A stretch of 64,000 nt of DNA from Thuidium tamariscinum. Taxonomy: Eukaryota > Streptophyta > Bryopsida > Hypnales > Thuidiaceae. This document shows positions 1 through 12,600 of this stretch, in pieces. The notes below the pieces were generated by a model that saw nothing but the letters and a program-made list of their open reading frames with translations, ran no database searches and had not been told where the DNA came from. The DNA lies in assembly GCA_947034885.2 (NCBI GenBank), contig OX344753.2:25002347-25066346 (forward strand), in the 5' to 3' direction. Position 1 is the stretch's first letter, and each line of letters begins with the position of its first letter. Both the position numbers and the translations under genes were made by a program.

Positions 1-1520
1 ATCCGAAATAGGTGACTTTGGCTTTGGAAGCTTTTGTGACATTGGGAAGCTACTTGTTCTGATATAAAATTGCTTCTTGAACCCTTGCAGCGTGCAGATG
101 GCGACTCGATGATTGCGTTCCCGCAACTGGCTTCAACGACACTTCGTTTTTGTTCCGCTGCAGGGCTTCAAAACTGTGTAGTACATTTGAATACAAATAT
201 CTAAATATTCTTTGAATAAATTCCTAATTGTCAGAAGATTGGCTCCAAGATCGAAGTACCTAGTGTTGATACGTAGTTGTATTTTCTGCTAGTGTTTCTA
301 TTACCTTGCAAGTATATGTTGGTCTATGATGAAAAATCAATGAGAGCTGTGATTCTTTTTTAGGCACTACTGATTGCAATGGCCTTTGTTCCTACAGATT
401 CCTACTTCTTTGCAAATTGTGCTTATTGTGTCGTGTTTTGATGTTATTTCATTTTCGTGTCGTATCTTTTTGTCTGTTCAATACGAACATTGCAATTTTT
501 CTAATTAGTAGTTGTTTCTTGCTGGAATTTTTGACGATAACAATGCACAATGTCCTGCTGTGAATTTCTAGTGATGAATATCTGCATTACCTGTTGCATC
601 GTGAAGCTCCTGCATGGATCTCGTTTGCTAGTCGTATTTTGATGCTGTTATTTCCTTCGCCCTGTTAAGTTAGTGTGACTTGCAATTTTTCTAATCGCTA
701 GAATTTTTCTTGCTGGAAATCGAGGACGACGTTGATACAGTGTCCGTCTGCTTTGCATACCTGGTGACGAATTTCTGCGTCAATGTTTCTCAACCCTTTA
801 GTGACCACCGAACTAGAAAGTGGTCGCTGGGTGGATGTCAAATGCGAATGGAGAGCGGAAATTGGGATTTCTGGGAAACTGTTCTTCAGGACAGATGTGC
901 GGTAGAGGAGATGAGTCCAATTCATGCGATGGCGATGGCATACGTAGAGCACGCAGAGTCGCAACGCGTCGCGCCAACTGCAGGTGTCCTTAAGGGAATT
1001 GACCCTGGATCCGGTTGCGAGGAATGGCAGGAAGGAGCGCTTGAAGAAGGGAACCGTGCACTGTGAGAGACCGGATGCCAACGTACAGCTGAAGGGTACC
1101 AACTCCGGTTGCCCGCACCCTGACGCTCCCCGGAGAGGATACTCTTTCTGACAAACCTACGACTGCAACGTTCTAGATCATCTCTTTTGCTAAAAATCTG
1201 ATTTGGACGAGCCCCTCTAACGTGTAGGTTAGTGTATACATTCTGCAAATTCCCTGAACAAATTTAACCTTCATTAAACTTTCATTGACATTTACAGTAT
1301 GCATAGCATCGACACCAGATATGCAAAGCTGTTTCGTGTTGACAGATGGAAACCTGAGTCGAAACAGAGTCTGCTCAATTGACCAAATTCGCAGACAATT
1401 GATGTGAGCGTCCATACTGCGACAAAAAATGCAGGTAGTATGAAATGCTTTCCATGAACTGCTACCTGGGCTCGTAGATGTATCATGACTGAACTAAGTA
1501 GCTAAAACCTAATTGCAAAA
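1..1520. other. Moderate-GC stretch with no recognised gene
   Basis: This lies beyond the 3' end of UTP11. Open frames of about 110-135 codons occur on both strands around 700-1250, but they overlap each other, match no family I know and have no convincing splice context. A good acceptor-like TTGCAG occurs near 86-91, so the extreme left edge could hold the last exon of a gene outside the window. I cannot support that call. Confidence 0.4.
430..785. repeat. Imperfect tandem duplication, unit about 150-200 bp
   Basis: Two successive blocks, about 430-585 and 633-785, share the same ordered words: a GTCGTATTTTGATG-like start, TGCAATTTTTCTAAT, TTTCTTGCTGGAA, a tract related to CAATGTCCTGCTG, and GAATTTCT. 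Spacing is kept but many bases differ, so the duplication is old. No coding role is visible. Confidence 0.55.
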
Positions 1521-2201
1521 TCACCTCTTTCTCTCGGTCTTCCATCTGTACACCGGTTGTTGGGAAGGATTATCCAATTCACTGGGTCGAAGTTTCCTTT
1601 TCCTGCCCTTCCCACTCACCTGCTTCTGCAACTCCACCGCACAAGCCATATCCCTAAGTTTCGCAGCCCGTTCACTCCGCTCCTGCATCTCCTTGTTCAA
1701 CTTTTTCCGAACCTTGGGCACTTGAAGAGATTCCGTTGGTCGATTCACCACTCTCTCCCGCGTGCTCTCAACTTCATCACCATTGCCCACAAAAAACACA
1801 TGCTTGTTCGTGTTCGCGCTCCCAGGAAGGACGGACGACCGCAGCCTTTCCACTTTCCTAATCTCACTCTGCGCCTTGCTTACCAAATACCCGGCATCCT
1901 GTGACCTCAACAGCTTCAGCTCCTCCTCCGTGTACACTTTCGCGCCAGTCTCGCCACGGTGAACCCCTTTCACGGTCTGGGAGTTGATCATCTTGAAGAA
2001 GAACTCATCGGGGTTTCGATTGGCCGCTTTCTCCTTCAACTTCTGGAGGTGTTCTTGCTTCTTGTGGAAATCTTTCGCTCGCAACACATAGTCCTTGTGC
2101 TTCTCGAGCAGGCCAAAGCGAGCACGAAAGCCAGGCTGCGACCGCTCCTTGTGAGCGCGCCCTCCTGCCGCGGCCTTGCTTGCTTTCCGCAGCGAAGACA
2201 T
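1521..2201 (-). CDS. UTP11: UTP11-like U3 snoRNP / small-subunit processome protein
   Basis: This is a complete intronless reading frame of 226 codons. UTP11 belongs to the nucleolar small-subunit processome, which binds U3 snoRNA and processes 18S pre-rRNA. The protein starts with MSSLR and, near residue 20, has the family block HKERSQP, followed by RFGLLEKHKDYVLRA and a HKKQEHLQKLKEKA helix. NPDEFFFKMINSQTV follows at about 63-77. The protein is lysine/arginine-rich, with a basic KGRKRKLR tract near the C-terminus and the final YRWKTERKR seen in plant homologues. Length fits the family (about 225-250 aa). The ATG at 2201 is chosen because homologues begin MSSLRNA. It is transcribed leftward with no close partner. 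The family call is secure; function is inferred from homology. Confidence 0.95.
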   Translation of the reverse strand: MSSLRKASKAAAGGRAHKERSQPGFRARFGLLEKHKDYVLRAKDFHKKQEHLQKLKEKAANRNPDEFFFKMINSQTVKGVHRGETGAKVYTEEELKLLRSQDAGYLVSKAQSEIRKVERLRSSVLPGSANTNKHVFFVGNGDEVESTRERVVNRPTESLQVPKVRKKLNKEMQERSERAAKLRDMACAVELQKQVSGKGRKRKLRPSELDNPSQQPVYRWKTERKR

Positions 2202-2415
2202 GGCTCCCGACCGAATGAAAGTGGCTTCAACCTCTAAAGAAAAAAGACTTCAACACGAATCCACCAAGGCCATCTGCTCTGTTCCCTCAGAGATTGACTA
2301 ATCAACCCTACAAACAAACCCGACGCTCACGAACCTCTTCGCAGAATTGCCCAGATAGCACTAAGCTCAATCGAGGAGAAGAACACTGCTAAGCGTTACA
2401 CTGCGAAAGGTTTTA

Positions 2416-2433
2416 GTCTTTTTAGGGTTCAGG
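2416..2433 (-). promoter_or_regulatory. Telo-box-like motifs upstream of UTP11
   Basis: About 220 bp upstream of the UTP11 start codon, the minus strand reads AACCCTGAACCCTAA. It contains the telo-box core AACCCTAA plus a near repeat. Telo-boxes are common in plant promoters of ribosomal-protein and ribosome-biogenesis genes, which fits UTP11. The motif is seen directly; activity is inferred. Confidence 0.45.
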
Positions 2434-2812
2434 GTTGAACTGTAATTGAGGCCCGGATCAGGCTCTAGTCTTTGCCCGCCCCCAATACCCTTAACCCTGT
2501 AGGGATGCTGTTGACGTGATAGGCTCAATGGATGACTTCTTTGATATTTGCAAAAACGAAGGATGCACTTATTGAGAGTATTTTGTTGACCACCATGAGT
2601 CCATGACCAAGGTTGGCATGAAGTGTCCCCTCATTTGGGGTTGCAAGTAAAAGAAAAAGAAAAAGTTTCATATTTTCTACTTAGTTATCCCTTGAAGGAG
2701 TGAAGCACATTATTGTGAAAAACTACTATTTATTACGGCAATGAAAAAAAAATGAAAAAAAAAGTTTATTTTTTCAAAATTCAACCATACAAATTTGAAC
2801 TAAACTACTATA

Positions 2813-3081
2813 GTGAGTACATCTAAAAGCGTAGCTAGCCTTCAAGCACCATCTACAAACTATATACATTTCAAAAATCAATCATGTACACAAACTATAG
2901 ATGGTATATTTTGAACAAACTTTGACCCTTAATAACTTTTGCATAGTGTATCCAAATGCAGCAATCTTTGGTGCATTGAAACATGCTTTCTACTTGCCAA
3001 CAAGACTATATAAAATTCTAAATAGCCTAACAATAGTAATTAGGAATAATTTCAATTTTTGGCGTTTTTGGATGTACTCAC
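2813..3081. mobile_element. F-family inverted-repeat element, copy 1 (MITE-like)
   Basis: The ends read GTGAGTACATCTAAAAGCG on the left and its near complement, finishing GTACTCAC, on the right. The element is about 269 bp. Inside is a second inverted repeat built on ACCATCTACA...TAGATGGT. The interior aligns with 50612-50890, including TAACTTTTGCATA, TATCCAAATGC and TTGCCAACAAGACTA. No reading frame of its own; non-autonomous. Confidence 0.7.
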
Positions 3082-5714
3082 GTTATGGGAATGTATGGAA
3101 AATGATTTCAAAAATTTTAACTACATAGATTGAAAGATTATAATGTTTGAAGTTATAAGAAAAAGTTTTTTCTGACCTTACTTGACAGGGCTTGCAAGCT
3201 ATATCCCCCCTAGAATGAGATTTTCACATTGCACATGGTTTATTTTTTTACATTTGCATCTTATATCATATAAATTATATATATGCCAAATTTAGGAAGT
3301 AAAAAAAGGAGTTTTGAAAAAGTTGCCCGAAGTTGCCCTACATGTTTAGGACAACATAACTTTTGATCCAAGCACCTAATGAGAAAAAAAATTAGATTTT
3401 TGTAAAGGGGGTACATGTCTACACATTATTTCTAAATTTCAAGAATATCCAACTAAAAATGACTTTGTAGAAACCTACCCAAGAATTATTGCATACAATG
3501 AATAGACACATGGTTCTTCAAAGGTTAATTTACTTAAACATCCCCCGTAGCTAATTAGGGTTTTCAATGGCAAATCTGAATTTAAGGTTTTTATATTTTT
3601 CATTTGTGAAAAATAAAAAAATTCAAAGTTTTCCAAAGGCACCAAGTTGTTCATCTTGGCCAACCGGGGGAGTCATGTCTTCTTAAGATTAATCTCGAAA
3701 TGCCCAAGGCCTTTTTTGAACTACTAAAAATTTTCTTAAAATTAAACAATAATCTAACATTTTGACAAGTTGTATCAATTTATTTTGAACAAATTCAAAT
3801 AGACATGTTAGTGATCATATAGGAAAAGAAAGCTCAACAATAACACTTATCGATTGAAAGATTATAATGTTTGATGATGAAGGTGTTAAAGTTGTAAAAG
3901 TGATTAGAAATCTTTCAATTCTCCTTTCAAATGTCAAATTTGAAAAGTTGGTCACCAACTTAATATGAGGTTAGAAGTGATATTGTGAATTGAATATTTG
4001 ACTATTAAACAATTGATATATCCTACACCATGTGGGTGGATGCATGGTTGGGTGTCTCAATAATCATGTTACAAGGTTGATTTTAAGGAAAAGAATACAT
4101 TTCAAAGTAAATATTACACAAAGTATTGTAGTTCCTTATGCTATTTTTGAATAAAAGCATAAAAATTTGATTAAAAAAACATTTGTATATTTTTTTTGAC
4201 AACCAATGTCTATCAACATTGATATATTGACTCTTAAAGAGAAATGTATGGATTATCATTTGTTAAGTTTACTACATATGGACTTTTTTTTAATCATACA
4301 TGTAGAATTGGTTTTAAGTGACTAATGAAAAAGTAAATGAAAAAATTCTTTATCTTCAAATGAATTATTTGGTGCCAAAATTATTGTATTCTATATGGTT
4401 ATGGACTTTTATAGAATAAAAATTAGGTCTAGTTTTAGGAAGTCATTTTCTTATGGATTAAAATCTTTTAGGAAGTCATTTAAAAAAATCCATTTGTGTA
4501 ATATATCTAAAATTTTAAATAGGCATGTTTTTTGGTCAATGACTTATGAATTCTATCTTTACATATGCATACATTAAGGGAGATTTGGGGGCAAAAAGGA
4601 TCCATTTGGAGGACCTTGTTCCCCTAGCATCTGCTTATGTTGTCTAGGAATTGTAAAACATCCTTGATAACTTGATTTTTTTAATTCTTGGGATTCTTTT
4701 TTTTCGAAAACTTCATAAAGTATTTTTTTTAAATTGAAAACTGAATTTTTTTTATAAATTAAAAATTAATTACATTACATTACATTAATATTTGACGTGA
4801 TACAATCTTGACCTTGTGAGATTGTTCATGTATAATTGTTTTCAAAGTTTCCACAATCTAGGATTTCATAGTCTTGTATTGGCCTCAATTTTTTCTAATG
4901 TATGAAGTTATGAAGGCTCTCTTTGGATGACTTTCATCTATTAAGATGAAAATTTTAGTGAATCAACCTTGGACAATGAGTGACATCAAAACATACATCC
5001 ACCCATCTCCATTTATTCTAAGTTTTAAAATTAGTTTTCAATTGCAAACTTAGCAAAATATTATTGTTCAACAAATTTTGAAGTTGTTAGTATATGACTT
5101 TAGCTTAACTATAGAAGTGATTAGGAGTGTTTTTCTTGCCTAATGTTCAAGTTCAAATTTTCAATTGTATCTAATGTATGTAATTGAAAAACTTGTTTCC
5201 AATCAATTTTGAAGCTCAAATTGATCATCATTATAAGAGCTATTATAGAAGCCATCATAGGACTATTGCTAAATACCTATTAATACACCCAATATTGATG
5301 CTAGAGGCTTTTTTTCAAATTATTGTAAATTAGAAATAGTAGTTGAAGATTGTGGTTAGAAGAGGAAAAGGCTAGGTATAAAGTGAATATAACCAATTGT
5401 AAGCATTATTGATTTACAACATATAGATTTTATGGAAGCAAGTTCTAGTGGTAGAGACCAAAAAGAATGTCAACTTCATTGATGTCAATGCATGTTCAAA
5501 GTGTATTTCCACATAGATTGAGGTTGTAAACTCCAATAAGAAAAAAACTAATTCTATTCAAATGAGCATCATGAATAAAGAATCTATTTGAGATAGTTCT
5601 ACTATCTAAGCTATAAATGCTTAAGTAGAGGGTGCTATCTTTTGGAGGTAGATTCTATGACATGGACTTATAAGAATTTGATGTATGAGGATATAGGATT
5701 AAGTTATAGTTTGT

Positions 5715-6069
5715 GGGTAGATATGGAGTCTTTAAAAACCATACCTACCCATAAACTAAAATTCCTTATAACTTTTGACTCCTTAATCCAAATGGAATGA
5801 AACAAAGCTTCCCATGTCTGTAAAAACCTAATGAATCAATAAAGAAGTTTTTTCAGTTGCCCAGGCTACCCTCCGAGTAAAGAAAACAACATATCATGCC
5901 ATAACTTTTTAACCACAAAGTCAAAAGTTATGGAAATTGTTGGGCCTTAAAGCTACTCCTCGGGTCCATCTTGTGTAAAAATTTCAAAGAAAAAAAATAA
6001 AAAATTCATTCGTAGTGAGCTACCCAAAAAACTTATGTTGCCAAAAAACGCAACTCAGGGCTTTAGGGG
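5715..6069. mobile_element. E-family (TTAA-flanked) element, right part
   Basis: The stretch aligns with the right third of the full E element at 15807-16730. Shared words include AACTTTTGACTC, TTAATCCAAATGGAATGA, GTCAAAAGTTATG and GTTGCCAAAAAA. It ends CTTTAGGGG directly followed by TTAA (6070-6073), exactly as in the full copy. The left end is diverged; a likely fragment of the same family lies near 3110-3420. Confidence 0.6.
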
Positions 6070-8884
6070 TTAATGTAGTTAATTCCGTTTAAGGATGTAA
6101 TGAAGTTTGTAAAAATTGAAACAAATAACATCTAAAGTGGTATGGAATCTCAAAATCATATAATTTTTTCATTTCTTGAGTTTCATATGTTGTGCTTTGT
6201 TGGATTGAGATGTAGATGAATTTTATTGATGATAGCCAAAGAGAAGGGAAGGCAACCTTTCTTCAAGCTAATGAATGTTATGGTGCTTATTTTAATGTAA
6301 TTTTCCCTTCAATCATTAGTATAAGCATGTGTGGATGGATTTCTTTATTAAATTGCCAAAAAAATTGTTGGATCTTGTTGTAAGTCAAAATGGGATCTTA
6401 GATCTTCTTTACATGTTGTTTTTTGCAATATATGAAGAGATGATGAAATTTTTAAGTGCTTAAAATAGATGTTATCAAAATTAATCCACGGCTCTCATGC
6501 TTAAAGCCTAGATTTACGTTTTATATAAGAATCTAGATGGAACTCTTTTGCAAACATGTGACAATTAGGAACAATTATTGTGTCAATAGGAGCTAGGAGT
6601 TGGAAAATAATGAACAATATATAGATGTTGATGTAAGGTGGGTGTCAATTACTCAATTAGAAATTGCATAGTTTGACCTTGTTAGGAACGCCTAGTATAT
6701 TGAAATTTTAAGTTGTGATTGACTCCGAAGAATATTGAGGTATACTTTAAAAAGAAGAGAAGCTTAATAACAACACTTTGAAAGAACATGATTTGGAATG
6801 GTCTTAAGGAATGCCCCTCTTCAAATCCAAACGTCATATTTTATTGCATTATTTCTTTTCACAGCCAATGCTACTAAAAAAATGTAGTTTGGATGTCTTT
6901 CCTAAAGTACACTTACTCCTCTTTCTTTTCTTGACATTTGTTATATTTAAATTCTTAACTTTCAAGTGGAACGAGTTAAAAGATGTTTTATGTGGTTTAG
7001 GACAAAGCCTCAAACACTCTTTTGAAATTGCAAAATTCATTGGTGTTTATTAGCTTTTCTCTTCTTTTAAAGGATCTTTGAAGATATATTGGCTTCTAGT
7101 GTCATTCTAACATTATCTTGTTTTCAATAGATACTATTTTTCTAGATTGCAAAATTCTATTTTGTTCATATTAAGTTGCAAATTCAATCTTTTAGTTTTA
7201 GGAATTTATGCAATGAACATATGGCTTAGTTTTTGTAGAAACTTCTCCATTTGATATTTGATTGGTTGAATTTTCATTATTGACTATAGCATTTCTTGAA
7301 ATCTCCTAGGCAATGACCTATTTAAGTATTGGCCTCACTAAACCACATAAAAATAAATTTGAGTAGCATGACTTGATGATTAATTTTTTATAAGATATTG
7401 TAAATCTAGATTAATGTACACAACAACAAGAGACTACAATACATAGTCAAGCACATGTATTTGACACTCAATAGGCAATGCAACAAATAATAGTAGATTG
7501 TTTTTAGTTTATCAATTAATATTTAAAAAATTCTAGAGATCATTATTCAAGTGCTAGCTTTTTTTGTTCATTTTTTGTCTTCCTAGTAACTTCCCTCATC
7601 CACTTCTTCTCCGACATCATTGGGTTCCTTTTTAATATCATCCAAGCTCTTAGTAGAATTATCATTAGCTTATTTGTTGGTATCGGTGTACAATGAAATC
7701 AATTAGAATCAAGTAATTTCAAGCACCTAAGAAGCACATTACTTTTGTTTAATACTTTAATAATGTTGATATATTTGATTGAGATATGATATCATTTTCT
7801 TTGCTTTTAGGATCTATTCATTATAATTTACGTAATTTATTTGTAGGCAAATAGTGCTTTCTCATTTTCATGGTAGCTACAAATTTGAATTATCAATTTG
7901 TTTGCTAATTCTTGAATCAAATTCATTGTAAACAATCCATAGAATTTATACATTGTACATATTGCATCTTGTATTGAATTATAATGTCACAAAATTCTTT
8001 GAAATCAATTGTTGTAGATTTGTTTTAAATGAAACAATAAATCACTCTTCTAACTTATAGAGTGGGAGATTTATGAATTGCCTATCTAAAAATAAATAGA
8101 CCTTTGTAGAAAAAAATTTACATCCAAATTTTTAAAATATTTTTGATAGAAAGAGAAAAAAACACAATTGACTAGCAATTTTAATCAAAATTTTAGACTC
8201 AAAATGAATTAAAAATGGGTCTTTTCAAAGTGAAAGGTGTGTAGGTGACTATTTGGATGGTCGTAGACTAGAGCAATCATCAATTCCAAAATGCATTTGA
8301 ATAAAGCAAGTTGATCCAAAAATTGATAAATGTAGGATTTAAGATGCTCATGAAGGTCCTTAATGTATCTAATTATCTAGAACACATTTTCATTAGATTC
8401 ATTTATGATTATAAATTAGATTTCATCTTGCACAATTATATGAATGTGTACATTACTTCAACAAAATTAAAAAAACAAAACTATTAGAAAGCATTGCACA
8501 TTACAATATCCCTCATCCTTTATATAGTAGATTAGAACCACTCACATGTCTTGATGGTTTCTCACCTCACAAAGTTTCATCCATTTTTGAAATTATATAT
8601 ACTATTTCTACCACTTTTTTTATATGCAATTGAATGAAACTACCCAAGCCTCCTACTGTACTTAAAGTTATAAACAACATTCCAATGCAAAGTTTTTATT
8701 TTTACAAATTTGATAGTTAAAGAAAATTAGGCTTCAATGTTTTAGTTTGTTTAATCAATATTTTGTAAGTTTTTGCACAAATCTTTCTCATTCATTTTAG
8801 ATTGAAGGATTAGTGAGCTAAACAAGAATAATGAACAATGTTTTTTTGGCAAATTCTTGATTTAATTTAAAAAACATCATTGAA

Positions 8885-9128
8885 GAGGAAGGTTGCTATT
8901 ATGTGAGCCTAATCTTGAGTGTGAGCTCATGAGCCTAAAAGACTATACACCTATGGTATAAGTGTCTATAATATAGATATCTTCTACAATTATATAGTAC
9001 ATCTATAATGTGGATACCTATATTATAGGTGTTTATGTTATAAACACCTTTTTAAAAGTAAACTAAATCTATTATATATATATATGTACATTCAAGACTC
9101 ATATGCTCACATGTTTATGCTCACATTT
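8885..9128. mobile_element. G-family element with GTGAGCCT/AGGCTCAC ends, copy 1
   Basis: The left end reads TTGCTATTATGTGAGCC and the right carries repeated GCTCACA words. A diverged relative occurs at 25333-25550 (TTGCTATTATGTAAGCC) and a longer one at 29259-30068. Between the ends are A/T-rich words such as TATTATAGGTGT that pair among themselves. Non-coding and non-autonomous. Confidence 0.45.
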
Positions 9129-9653
9129 TGACACCATTGACTGAAGAGTTCTTTACTAATTCTTACAATTTATATATAATAGTTGTGCTCATTTGAATAA
9201 ATGGGGATGTCTTATGAGGTAAAAGATACATTGCAACTTACTGTTTTGTCTCAAATTTAAACCTTAATAGCCTTCTTTTTTTGAAGTATCAAGCCTATCT
9301 TTGGATGCAATGTTCAATTTTTTACAATAATTATGATTTCTGTTATATATATGTCATTTATAATTGAAATATTTGTGTTTTAGTAGAAGCAAAAATCTTC
9401 TAGCTATATAGTGTTAAGAATTAATATTATTTAATACTAGAGTTAAAGTGATTTTTATCTTTCAAATTGAAAACAAGGCAAATATTTGAAGTCATTTCAT
9501 AATTATGATTTTTAGAAAATAGCTAAATCCAAGATTGGTTAAAAAAATAAGATAGAAATAAAATTTTAAAAATCCTACTTGTCTACAAATTGTATATTCC
9601 AACTTCTTTTTACCAAGTAATATGATAGCTAATGTTTGTTGTGTATTTTGCAG

Positions 9654-12600
9654 AATACTTGCGGTACTTTGTATTTCAATTAGAGACAAATAAGTCTCTC
9701 CTATTTAGTTCTCTCAAATATCATCTCTTTTCTTCCATGCTTTGTATTTATTGTACATACATGACATCTTCAGGAGCCTCGTTTATTTATTTAGTGGTGC
9801 TTCTCAACACTCAAAGTATTGGTGTCATTATGGTGGATAAAATAATAAATGCTACATTTGAAGAAGTAACAACGTATAATAGGTTTCTTTCAACTATATG
9901 ATATTTCTCATTTGAGTACTATGGTTCAAAATACTACTCTACAATTCATTCAATAATACTAATTTATAATTATTTTATTTGCATAATGATTTTTCTTTTG
10001 TATAACTCATTGTACATAATGACTAGGCTATTTTTTAAATTACTATGTTTGGATTTTTCAGGATGAATCCTACAAAAGTTTTGCAACCAATTTCTTGGTT
10101 TGTTGTAGCATGTGGCGGTATTATTGGCAATATATGTGAAAAAATTGGTTTAACAATTTTTAATATTGAAAGAATTTTTCTTTTCTTATCACTTCTTCCA
10201 ATTTTTCATCTATTTGCACGAAGGCTGTTTGATGAAAAGATAGTAGAAAGCAACTATAAAAATAATAATACAAGAAAAACAGTAAGTGTTGAAGCCCTTG
10301 ATGAACATCCTATAGATGTAGACTATTTTGGTATGCTAAATAGTTTTATTGAAGAAGATAATTACTTAGATACAATTATGTTACAAGAATTTGTTGAAGA
10401 AAGAGAATTTTTAGATGACAAAGACCAAATGGCTCCACAAAGGTTGTCTTTGTCAATTGATCAAGGTGAATATATACCAAATTCACTCTATACTAGTTGG
10501 GTTTTTTTGCACAGATTCAATTGGTTGTATAATGAATTTTGAGGCCATAAATTGCAGGAAAACATGCAAAGGTCCTAGCAACACCGACAAAAGCAGTAAG
10601 ACAATATGATTATAATGACACAGATTGGATTCAAATAGAAAAAAATGAAAGTGAAAATTTTTTATTTGTTTTGGAATTTGATGGTCAAAATTTAGAAGAA
10701 AATGTGCATGAAGTTTTCAATGGTAATACAAATGATACAATTGATGAGCTTGACTTCATCGAGGTAATCCCGTCTATGTTTAATGTCAATTCATGAATGG
10801 AAGGTTTAGTACATTTTAAATTGTCCAACAAATGAAAAATAATACATAGAATTTAATATGAGGAATACATTGAAATTGTATAATTCTCATATGTAATGTG
10901 TAAGGTAGGAGGTCCTTAAATGGATCATTTAAGGGCTAGAACTAAATTTTGGGAAGGTGAAACATCTTAAAACATTTTTCAATGAATTTTCTATGAAATA
11001 CAAGTGGAATTGACATCTAACCCAAGATGTTTCATATTTTTTGGAGCTTGATAGAATTAGTTATAAAATTTTGAAGTTGAAGTGGCATAGGGCTCTAAAA
11101 TGGAGTCCTCCCTAAAATGTACGCAATTTTTACATTACTAAGGGCTATGAAAAAGAAACATGTACAAACAAGGTACATTTTAGGAGGTGCTTCATTTTAG
11201 AGCCTACTCTGATTTAGAACCTCTTATGTTATCAAAATATACAAAAGACACACTTTCAAGCACTGCATACATTCTTTTTCCATTTCGTTTTAAGAAAATA
11301 TTTTTTGTTTTTTGCAAGTAATTATCATACTATAACAATAACAATGCATTTTTCACATTGAAACAAAGTGAAAACCTTGTGTCTGAATGTAATCCATGTA
11401 CGAAAATGGTGAAATTCATTAAAATGGTAACCATTCCACAAAATTGGCACGTTTTAAGGTTTAGACTTATGGTCAATTTCATTAAAATGGCGGTATTCCG
11501 AGTGCCATTTTGACATATTCCATGTGCCACTTTGACAAAGTTCAAGTGTTGTTTTGACATATATTGTGTACCATTTTGACATAAAGGCTTAGTGGTAGAG
11601 GAAGAAAATGTGCCATTTTAACAGAATATCATGCCATTTTAATGGAATGTCATGCCATTTTATTGGAGTATTGCCATTTTAACAAAATTGACCATACTTG
11701 TAGACTTTGAAATCCATACTAGTCCTAGATGTCTGAAATCCATATTTGTCCTAGATATCTAAAATCAATATTTTTCTTTTGTAGTTCACATTGCAAAGTT
11801 TGAAAAATGGCTTATGGAATATCACCATTTTAATGAAATTCACTATGAAACTACAAATCCTTGCATCATTCTAGATTTCAAAGGTATCTAGAAAATGATT
11901 CTCTGATTGAATAAATATTTTTTAATCTTGATAGATGGATGAGCTTGAAAAGCACATAGAACAATCTAATGTAGGGGCTCACTCAAATAGTGATCATGAA
12001 TCTTTCCAAGTACATCAAGTACAAAAAAGAGGATTTCAAAACTTATGGCAAGAGTCAATAATCTCAAATATTGTAAAGCAACCAATTATCATGCAGTAAG
12101 CATATTATTCCTCCCATGTTGAAATGATTGTTCATTCCTAATGTCATGTTGTAAAAAGTTGTTTGGAGTTGGTCATATGGAGACTCCCTTATAGCTAATT
12201 TTATTTAGGTTGCAATGAACAAGTGCAATGTTCTTCATTGATTCAAGTGATATGAAATTTAGAACCCTTCAATTATGTTTTTTACAATATGACCAATGAA
12301 ATTAGCATGAAAAATCTCAAAAAAATTGTAGATAACCATTTCAAGATAGAAGGAGTACCTTTGTTAGTTATAATAGTAATAAAAATAAAAATGATGTCTC
12401 TTATTGATTATATTTTGTAATTTGATAGTACAAAATCATTTGATCAATGTATTTATTATTGCAACTTAGATTGCAAGTTTATGAATAAATAATTATAAAA
12501 AATTCAATTAATCTAATTATGTAATTAGTTTTATTGAAATTCATTTGTGGAGGATCTTCTTTCTTTTTTCTATTCTAAATTCAAGCATTATTGTATTTAA

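Larger units (their letters stand above)
2530..9653. other. AT-rich intergenic DNA with transposon remnants, no supported gene
   Basis: GC content drops to about 30%. Apart from the inverted-repeat element at 2813-3081, the right part of an E-family element ending at 6069, an E-like fragment near 3110-3420 and the GTGAGCCT element at 8885-9128, I recognise nothing. Open frames here are short (80 codons or fewer) and match no family. N-terminal exons of the transporter gene that follows should lie in the right half, but I could not find them. Confidence 0.5.
10764..11934 (+). other. Long intron of the transporter gene, filled with repeats
   Basis: This intron runs from GAG|GTAATC to GATAG|ATGGAT. 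It holds a dispersed repeat (about 10900-11225) and the nested H-family inverted repeats (11406-11846). The other introns of the gene are 92-558 bp and contain no element I can delimit. Confidence 0.5.
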
